Below are positions 56,278 through 64,000 of a DNA stretch of 64,000 nucleotides, piece after piece. The notes under the pieces were generated by a model. The model had not been told where the DNA came from and ran no database searches. It was given only the letters and a program-made list of their open reading frames with translations. The DNA is from Ophioceras dolichostomum (lineage: Eukaryota; Ascomycota; Sordariomycetes; Magnaporthales; Ophioceraceae): positions 1 to 64,000 of the forward strand of contig PYST01000009.1 in assembly GCA_003049485.1 (NCBI GenBank). The letters are read 5' to 3'. The translations under genes were made by a program, and so were the position numbers. The first letter of the stretch is position 1, and the number at the start of each line of letters is the position of its first letter.

Positions 56278-59200
56278 TCACGCCTCATTCACAACAAAAC
56301 CCCCGTACACCCGGCTCCCACTCGTCGCCCTCCCCATCTTCTCATCGCCATCATCATCAAGCTCTTCGACCTTCAACCTCGTCCTCGCGGGAGCCTTGAC
56401 CTCAATAGCATCCACAACCCCGGTACTGCCTGCAGTAGTTCCTCCGAGTCCACCCCTACCCCCACCTCCACCCCCAGTACTCGTTCCTCCCCCTCCCCCA
56501 GCTCCAGCAGTCCCAAACCCCCTTCCCCGCCGCTCAACCAAATCCCTCCGATGCCTCAGCCTCTCAGCCAACGACCTCGCCTGCAGCATCCCCGTGTCAG
56601 CCCACACGCTATCCAACACGCCCAGCCCCCACTCCGTGAACTCCGCCGGCACGCCCGTGGCGGACGCCGCGACGTCGACGTGGAACAGCAGGCCGGGGAT
56701 GCCCGACGCGCCCGTGCCCGCGCCGCCGACGCAGCGGAGCAGCTCGCGCTGCGGGGTCGTGAGCGAGGGGTGCTTCCAGTGTGTGGGAACGCTGATCAGC
56801 AGGTCCTCGGCCATGCGGGTGATGGTCGCCTGGGCGAGGGCTTCGTCGACGACGGCAACCACCGGACGCGTCGGCGGGGGCGGGTTTTGGGTGGTGGCGA
56901 GTATGTCCGTAGTCGTCGTCGGGGATGATGAAGAAGTAGAGAGGACGGGCTTCACGTCGGCGGCCACCACCACCGCCTCGGCGCCGCCGCTGACGGCCAC
57001 GGACTCGACGGTGCGGGGGTACCGCCTCGAGAACTCGAGCAGGAGCGAGCTGGTCAGCAGCCGGGCCCAGCGGTAGTGGTTCCAAATGCGGGCGGTCCAG
57101 TTGTCCGTGTAGACGTGGTACCAGCCCCGGAAACAGGCCTGGGGGTGGAAATCGCCCCGGCCGACGCGGTACACCCACTTCCCTTCGACGCCGGCCTCCC
57201 ACACCGCCATAGTGGCGTCGATCTCGAGCAGCTGTTTGAGAGCGGCCGCGGCAGGAGCGGAGCCGTCTACCAGGACGCGCGTGCGCAGGCCCGTCGCCAG
57301 CGTCACGAGCTTCATCACCTCGGGCAGTAGCGCCGTCGATGCGCGTTCTTGCTCGGGCATGGTCTTGCAGGCTAGATTTACCCAGTCTGCGAAGGCCGGG
57401 GGAAGGTCGATGTTGGCTACTATACAAGATAGGAGCTGTATTTTTTTCACAAGGAGAAGAAAGAAATTGCGGTTAATATTGGTGCGTTATTAGGCAAGCT
57501 ATTCCTCACAGGTATAAAAATTTGGTGGAGGAAAAGAAAAGCAGATGGCGGAAACGAAGGGAGTGAGTCTGTCAGTTCACATACCAGAGAGTAGCATAGT
57601 TGTAGGAGACCCCTGAGTCCCATCGCCGCGGTACCGCGGATGGGAAAGAAGCTGCGCAGGATGGCGGCTGCCCCAACGATGTGGGTTCTTGCGCCAGAGC
57701 CCATATTCGCATCAGTCCCCCTGACGATCTAGATAGCTCTGGTGGTCAGCCTGTCATTCACCACACTAGAGAAGTAGGTATGTTCGTCCCATCTCAACCG
57801 TCCCATCTCAATGACCCAGTATTCACTGCCCACCAACACTGCTCTGACTCATTCACTCGCTCACTTATTCACTCACCTCGAACATAGCCAGCATCAGCAC
57901 ATTCCGGATAGTATGGTCGATCGGCGCCGTCCTCGCAGTCTGCAGCGCCTTCCCCACATCCTGCAGCGCCAGGCCGTACATCTGCTGCGCGACGCCGCCG
58001 ATCTCGGCGCTGGTGCGCAGGTTCGCCAGCCCGGCGAGCCCGACGGCCGCCATGGTGTGCTGCATGTTGCCCAGGTACACCCAGTCGGTGTTGCTCAGGG
58101 CCGTCTCGTCCGGGGGCTCGTCCGGCAGGCCCAGCACGTAGTGCTTGAGGAAGAAGTTGATGCCCTTGTCCTGCCACGTCGGGTCGACCCGGACCAACGG
58201 GTTGGGACTGGGGCTGCGGCCGGGGCTGCCGTAGCCGACGCTGCCGCTGCTGCTGCTGCCGCCGCTGCTGCTGCTGCTGCTGCCGGTATTGAACACGCCT
58301 GTGCTGCCAATGACGCGTCCGCCCCCGCTGCCGAACCTTCGGCGACGGGATCGCACCAGGGTTTGGCTGTGCGCCGGGCCCTTGCCGGAGAAGCCTACCC
58401 GACTCGTCTCTCCGCTCCTCCCCGACGCCAGCGAGGCGCTGCCCGTGGACGGCGAGGGCGTTCCCCCTGAAGACGAGGAGGACGAAGAGTATGAAGGAAC
58501 CGAGAAGCTCGAGAAGCTCGCGAAGCCAGAGAAGTTCGAGGATGACGCCGCCGTTTCTGGCTGCTCGGGCTGGCTACTGCTGCTGCTTCCCTCGCCCGCA
58601 TTGCTGGCGGCGGCAGCAGCAGAAGCAGCGGAAGATGACGACTCTGGCCCGACCCCCCACTGTGCGTGGGCCTTCTGGATCACCTTGCTGCTCTCATCTC
58701 GGAACATCAGCGACAGCTGATCCCGGTAGCCCGGGCACGTTTTGCCGACCCTGATGCATTGCGTGCACTCGGGCTTGACCTTGTCGCACTATATATATAG
58801 ACGAATCCCGGTGATTCCGGATATGATGCTCTTGTCAGCCGCTGTTGTCTGGGCGGGTGTTTTCCGTCCGTCTTCCCCGCCTAGCTGCAAGGTAGGAAGT
58901 ATCTCTCTCCGTCCCACGCAGCCTTCTCGTCATGTGAGCGGCGACTGATGAAGGCTCGACACTAAGTACCTAGGTACCTAGTGTCACGGGCGGCGAAAGA
59001 CGAGGGGGGGGAGGTGCTCGTAGTGTGGAGGGCGAGAAGAAAGCCACTGAGCCGCGATTGGAGTTGGTGCCAGGGGTGGAAGGAACGCGTTCGATGGGTT
59101 TTTAGGGCGGTATGACGTTGAACAACATCGACGATGGTGATTTCCCTGAAGAAATCAGAGTGCTTAGGGGGGGGGGGGCCTGTGGTCAATGGCTTCTTCC

Positions 59201-59375
59201 ATTAGGGGACCCGCAAGCAGGCGGAGCAGAGGGTAGTTGGAGGAAGAGACAACCAGGTAAGCGACAGCAAAAAAAGCGGACTCCCAAATTTTTCGCGCCT
59301 CCTTGGATCACGTACCTTAATTCTTCTAGTGCGGCAATTCTGGCAGCCCAGTGAGGCCTTACCACAGTAGACCAT
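56278..59375 (-). CDS. Zn(II)2Cys6 transcription factor
   Basis: Exons 59375-59316, 58788-57877, 57728-57585 and 57435-56278 encode 757 residues, all phase 0. The N-terminal zinc cluster is complete: Cys11-x2-Cys14-x6-Cys21-x6-Cys28-x2-Cys31-x6-Cys38, with an intron between the third and second halves of the motif (RTRRIK then CDKVKPEC), a common intron place in this family. A Ser-rich linker of about 140 residues, containing trinucleotide-repeat-encoded serine runs, leads to the helical regulatory half (WVYLGNMQHTMAAVGLAGLA, GAAAILRSFFPIRGTAAMGL, YHVYTDNWTARIWNHYRWAR) typical of fungal zinc-cluster activators. The tail is Gly-rich with an acidic end. Targets unknown; no obvious metabolic cluster surrounds it. 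The first intron is long (527 nt). Confidence 0.88.
58234..58288. repeat. CTG/CCG trinucleotide run encoding serine/glycine in the zinc-cluster gene
   Basis: Near-uninterrupted GCTGCTGCCGCC units on the plus strand read as Ser/Gly runs on the coding strand. Length may vary between strains. Confidence 0.7.
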
Positions 59376-62300
59376 GGTGCTGCTTATATGCGAGCGAGAG
59401 TAGTTAGGAGGGGCGCGCCCGCGGTGGGCGAATGAGACAGGTTGTTTCTGGTCGGGTGAGTACACAGGGTACAAAGATGAGGCACAAAGGCGCAAAATTG
59501 AGGCACAAATCGACACCTGTGACGATCTGGTTCCCAATAAGGGTAATCAGCTCGCGGCAGCTGTGTGGAGAAGGGGGCTTGGAGGCTTCCGGGCTTGCAG
59601 CAATGGAACCAGCGGCTAGCCCACGATGCGGCTTGGCAACGTGGACAGGTGTGGCTGACCCGCCACTGCTGCCGCATTCAAGCCGATGGCTGGCTTCTCA
59701 GTGCTGATGACTGATGACCCATTTGATCACAGCTCCTGGCAATGTGAAATTTGGTGTTTTTGGTCGACCCTGAGATTTCGATTCGCGGTTCTCCCACTCG
59801 CCACCATGCACACGCCTCCTCTCCCGACAAGTGTGTGTGCGTGTGACGTGTTTGCGTGGTTGAAGACCTCAACATCCACCGCCAATCAGAGATTAGGCGC
59901 GAAATTCGAGATTCCCAATCCCGCTGTCGTGGTTGCGGTGGTGCCGAGAGCTTTCTAGGTTGCACGGTGGGAGGGGTCGCCGTGGGGCTCGCGATCTCTT
60001 GTGCCGTCCCGGAAGGTGGCGGCACTAAAAACGGTGCCTGGTCGGAGAATTCCTCAGCCCTAGGTGGGAGGCAGGTACCAAGCTTTGAATGCTCCTTGAG
60101 TGTCGGCTGAGGCCGTCCAAGTAGAATCTATAAGGGTAACGACGAATAGGCTATTTCGAGTGGATAGTTGGCAGTTGGCAGTTTTGTAACGAATTTCGTT
60201 TGTGTGTGATGTGGGCTTTGTTTGTCCCCTCGGCTTTTTTTGATCAGTGGTATTCATGTGTCTGGTGTTCGCTGAGGGCGGCTTAAAATATCAATATTTC
60301 AAGTGTCAAGACCAGGCGGCTTCTAAAAACAACACAAAACAGACAACGGTCAGGCTTGGCTGGACGACTCGGAGTTAGTTGATATATTCGACTGTAGGCA
60401 GCGAGCGGTCCATATGTTCGTCCGCCCCGGTCGAGCCTGATCAAGTATCACGGCACCTATTTCAAAAGCGGACAGAAACGCCATATCTGGATGGGCTCCG
60501 AGACACACGGAGGTACTTTTGGCAGTCCTGGCGCGGAACTTTCCAGGTGCCGCGAGAACTACGGAAAGAAACTGGAGATGTCCAGACCAGAGACTGAATT
60601 GGGGGGGGGGNNNNNNNNNNNNNNNNNNNNNNGGGGGGGGGGGGGGGGGGGGGGGGTGTCAGCCGAAGAGGCCGGAGGGAGGGAACCGATGGGTAAGCGA
60701 ACTATCGTCTGTTCTAAAGGTACGTACGGAACCTGCCTGCCAGGCACGGCGGGCAGTTTGTTTTGTTTAATGTTTGGAGTTTTCGGCTGGAATTAGTTGG
60801 TCTTGGCTGGCCTTGGGCTGGCCTTGTCCTTCCAAAGACTCGCCGCCCCGTTTTGATCTACACCTTGCCCCTCCCCCGTATTCGTTCCATTGTGGTTAAC
60901 TCCCGTCGTTGTGTGGCTCATAGTCTGGCCCATAGTTTACTTATGGGTTAGCTTCGTTCTTGTTCGCTTGCCAGCATCACTGAGACTCTACTACCGAGTA
61001 ATACTGCTGCAGTACTATGGGCTGGCCGGCGTTCAATGTATGAGTGTGGCCGCTATGTAAGCGCCAAACCCGCTCCGGCCCTCGAAACCCGCTCCCCGAA
61101 ACCCGGCCGGGCTGCCTCAACGCAAGTCGTCCGTTATTCTACAACACAGACGTACCTCTGAACGGCAGCACTGATGAGCCTTATTCGTATTTTTAGATAC
61201 TCCGTATGCTCTGTTGAGTCGTGTCACCCTTTCCTCGCCTATTGTGAACTTCTCGCGGCTTTCTATTTTAAGGCTCTTCGCTCGTCATTTCGTCATTGCC
61301 ATGCGTCCTCCGCCATCTGTGTTTCCTTTTCTCCACCACCTATCGTATCAGGCCACTCAGCCATCACTTGCGAATGTCACGAACTTTCGTCGAAAAGATG
61401 GGAAGAAGAAGGACGTCGCTCGCCGGACTCCTGGGGCTTTCATCGGAGCCTCGCTTCCTGATAAAGTGTGTCTTGCATCGTAAGGATAGAGTGTAGCACT
61501 ATTCCAAGAGGAGATAGGCTTCCAGTCAGGGACGGGCCTCCAAGACCTCAGACCGAGCCGATTGTGGGCAGGCAAGAAGAGCAGAAGAGCAGAAGAGCGA
61601 GGACACCACCGAGGCGAGGCACTTGGCGGCCTGGACCACGGCACTTCCTGACCAACCCTGATGGGAACCGGCAAGCTGGTTCGGGACATGTCCCTTGCAT
61701 GACCCTCCCGCATCGACGATCGTTCGTCTCCACCCCCTCTAACCCTCTTGCCAAAAAGCTTGGCACGACTTTGTTAGTGTCACGAGCCCGGAACACAAGA
61801 ACAGAGGTAGTACTGCCTTAGGTATCTAGGCATACCAAATAATATGTGCGTGCCACTTACACGTACGTGCTTTGCGATTCCGCATCTCAATGCGCCAGCG
61901 ACTTTGTCTTTTCGCCCCAAGACTCATCCTCCATACTAGTCGGTATCGTGGGTTTGAATCGTGAGAGCCAGACGCAAGCTGCTATGCAGAACTGCCGAGG
62001 CGGAGTCCGCAGACGTATTCCATACCTTCACCAGGTACCCGGCTTGGAGAATTAGCAGGAACAAGGCATTTCAGAATAGGCGGGAAACTTGAAATACGAA
62101 CTAGAACAGAACAAGCAACATGTGCCGTGGGCTATGTTTTGTTTCGAGGGAAAGAACTCACGCAAAGGCCTTTGATAGGGCGCTTGGGTCATGTTTGAAA
62201 CACCTGTCGTGAGCATCTCCCGCACATCAGATGGTTTTTTGCCCCAGTGTTTGACGACAGCAGAGGGAGATGCTGTTGTCGGTGTACACCATTCAAGGGA

Positions 62301-62714
62301 CAAACGATACTCCCTTGCTTGTCAAAAGAAATAAAAGGCAAACAAGAAAGCGGAATATTATTGTTCTTTTAATTTCCACAGCACATTCTATGCTCCATCC
62401 TTGTCGTAATAAGAAACAGTCTTTCACATGCGGACTACGGAATCTCAGGATCCTCTACCTCAGTTTCTGACTCCGCTTGCTCCGTGGCCCATTCAAAATA
62501 CAAAGAGACAAAAGAAAAAAAAGGGAAAAGTTAATCGTGCCCGAAATCGAGGCCGCGCCGAAAACAACCCGCTCCGCAACTTCAACGGTTTCGGACTACC
62601 GGCCGGGCCGGGTCCGAAGTGTTCGCTTCCCTGTCTACCAAACCAGAACTCTCTCGGCATCATATCCCTGCCAATCAGAAAAAGCCGATCAGGTGGTATT
62701 AGAAGACTGGTGGA
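59376..62714. other. 3.3-kb intergenic region containing an assembly gap
   Basis: Upstream of the zinc-cluster gene and downstream of the RTA1-like gene. Short open frames only; no domain, RNA or mobile element recognised. Contains the poly-G/N tract at 60601-60656. Confidence 0.5.
60601..60656. other. Assembly gap in a poly-G tract
   Basis: Ten G, then 22 N (60611-60632), then 24 G. The true length and content are unknown. Confidence 0.98.
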
Positions 62715-64000
62715 TTATTGACGCTGGCCGCCGTTGCTCGGGTACTGAGCAGTGCTGGGGTACTGAGCGGTGCTGGGGTACTGAGCAGTGCCGGGGTATG
62801 GAGCCGCGTTGGGATACTGGGCCTGGGTCGCGGGCGGGTACGGAGCAGCGTTGACGTATTGAGGGCCGTTCTGGTACTGGGTGTTGCGGTTGTTCATGGC
62901 GTACGCCTCGATGTCGGAGACGTCGCGGGACGAGCTCGCGACGTATTCGAACTCCTCCTTGGGCTGGCGGAAACCCATGGAGACGTAGTCCGCGGGGCCG
63001 AAGATCGTGTACACGAACACAGCACCGAGCATGGGAATCGCGTCCAGAGTGTAGACACTAGATAGGCAGTGACGAGTCTGGTCAGTGATTGTCCACAGCC
63101 GAGGACGAGAATTCACGGGATACAAAGACGAAAAACTTACGGCCACTCGACGGTTTCCAGGTAGCTTCCCTTGCCCATGGCGAATTCGATCTCACGGTAG
63201 ACGGATCGGAGCTGTGGAACCCGGCAGGTTAGCATGCATGCTATTTGAGCGGGATAGCCGAGGTATGGAGTGAGGAGGGTAGAAGTCTTACCATGATGAG
63301 GCCGGCAGAGACATTGATAGCGTACAGCATCCGGCGCCAGTTGGGCTTGAACTGGTTCTGGCTGACATTCTCGGACGAGAGCTTGCCGCCCTGGAGGAGG
63401 CCCGAATCGGAAGCGCTGGCAAACTCCTTCGAGGAGAAGTGGAACTTCGTGGCGATGACGATGAAGAGGCCGAACGCGATGATCTGGAGAGTGACACCGG
63501 CGAGTGCGATGTTCCTGCCCTTGTCAATCTTCGACTGGGCATCCGGCTCGGAGCGGTCCGTCGAGGTGACCATGATGCTGCCAATGGCCTGGAGCACCAG
63601 CGAGACAACATCGAAGAAGACGAAGATCGGGGTGAGCCATCGAGCTGTTGAAAGGTAGAGAGAAAATGTTAGACCACGCAGGTGCAAGGTGAGGTAAGGA
63701 CTCCACGGCTTTCTTCTTACCAGGGATCCACAGGAACTCAAACGTTCTCTTCTGAGGAGGCACCACGCGGAACACGACACGGCCGAACACGACGTAGATG
63801 ACGCCCGCCATGAAGACCGGCGATAGGAAGATCAGGATGTACTGCGCGATATAGAGGGGCCGGGTGGTCGGGTTGCGACCTGAGATCCCCCTGAGTGCCC
63901 AACCCACTGTCTCCACTGTGAGGGCAACCATTGTTAGACATCTCGGCTCCATATGGCCACAACGCGGAGAGAAGGGAGGGTTTGCTCTTACTGAAGGTGG
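62715..64000 (-). CDS. RTA1-like seven-span membrane protein, 5' end beyond the window
   Basis: Visible exons are 64000-63992 (partial), 63915-63721, 63644-63292, 63211-63141 and 63057-62715, all joins in frame. At least five membrane spans are seen, including YIAQYILIFLSPVFMAGVIY, WLTPIFVFFDVVSLVLQAIG, LAGVTLQIIAFGLFIVIATK, MLYAINVSAGLIM and IPMLGAVFVYTIFGPADYV, with RSVYREIEF matching the conserved charged motif (R-x-[IV]-[FY]-R-x-x-E-F) after the sixth span. METVGWALRGISG matches the family second loop. The RTA1/RTM1 family gives resistance to membrane-active compounds or moves lipids. The cytosolic C-terminus is rich in Tyr, Pro and Gln, ending in A-Q-Y-P-S-T repeats. The start codon lies outside the window. 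Confidence 0.85.
62736..62810. repeat. 18-bp tandem repeat encoding A-Q-Y-P-S-T in the RTA1-like C-terminus
   Basis: About three near-identical copies of GGGTACTGAGCAGTGCTG occur on the plus strand in frame with the minus-strand gene, with a more diverged fourth. Boundaries are approximate. Confidence 0.75.

Noticed and set aside
59375..64000. A biosynthetic cluster around the Zn2Cys6 gene and the RTA1-like gene
   Set aside because: No biosynthetic enzymes are seen nearby; the two genes are 3.3 kb apart with empty sequence between.

Overview
This window reads as nuclear DNA of a filamentous ascomycete (Pezizomycotina, most likely a Sordariomycete). Genes are split by short GT-AG introns with CTAAC/CTGAC branch points. 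It carries a Fot1/pogo-type transposase relic, a Zn(II)2Cys6 transcription factor and an RTA1-type membrane protein, and coding regions are moderately GC-rich. The species cannot be fixed from sequence alone. Exon joins were worked out by hand from splice signals, reading frame and family motifs; no alignment program was run.

Layout. Positions 1-1044 hold the 3' part of a broken DDE transposase, followed by a gene-poor stretch with CACGTG inverted repeats. Positions 3.8-22.1 kb are an accessory block. It holds a tandem array of small, mostly two-exon genes for predicted secreted proteins (called SSP-A to SSP-K here), on both strands, with long non-coding spacers full of short ACCT/AGGT palindromic repeats. 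From 22.5 kb to the end the window is mostly housekeeping: an F-box protein (-), a 78-residue protein (+), a triple-KH RNA-binding protein (-), a CENP-K-like kinetochore protein (+), dUTPase (+), pyridoxal kinase (-), PCNA (-), a vezatin/Inp2-like peroxisome membrane protein (-), EMC6 (+), an F-box-like relic (-), the SAGA subunit Sgf73 (+), a peroxisomal adenine-nucleotide-type carrier (+), a NOSIP-like RING protein (-), tafazzin (+), a Zn2Cys6 regulator (-) and the 3' part of an RTA1-like gene (-).

The most interesting item is the SSP array. The proteins differ greatly in sequence but share one architecture: a signal peptide, a variable domain, a cysteine (usually Y-x-x-C) 19 residues before a phase-0 intron, then a short second exon whose 18th residue is again cysteine. 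Seven members have the exon-2 cysteine at exactly residue 18, and five of those also keep the 19-residue spacing on the other side. I do not recognise this as a named family. Several copies are broken by frameshifts or stops, and one locus with its promoter is visibly duplicated, so the cluster looks like a rapidly evolving birth-and-death family of secreted, possibly effector-like, proteins. Function is unknown.

In the conserved half, three genes tied to the replication/division cycle (CENP-K-like, dUTPase, PCNA) lie close together and each has an ACGCGT (MluI cell-cycle box) upstream. Unusual splicing is common: an 11-nt internal exon in pyridoxal kinase, a 19-nt exon in tafazzin, a 10-nt first coding exon in the NOSIP-like gene, a GC-AG intron in PCNA and a (CA)15 tract forming the dUTPase 3' splice site. 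Sgf73 ends at a TAG that is followed by about 295 further in-frame codons. A 22-N gap in a poly-G run sits at 60.6 kb.
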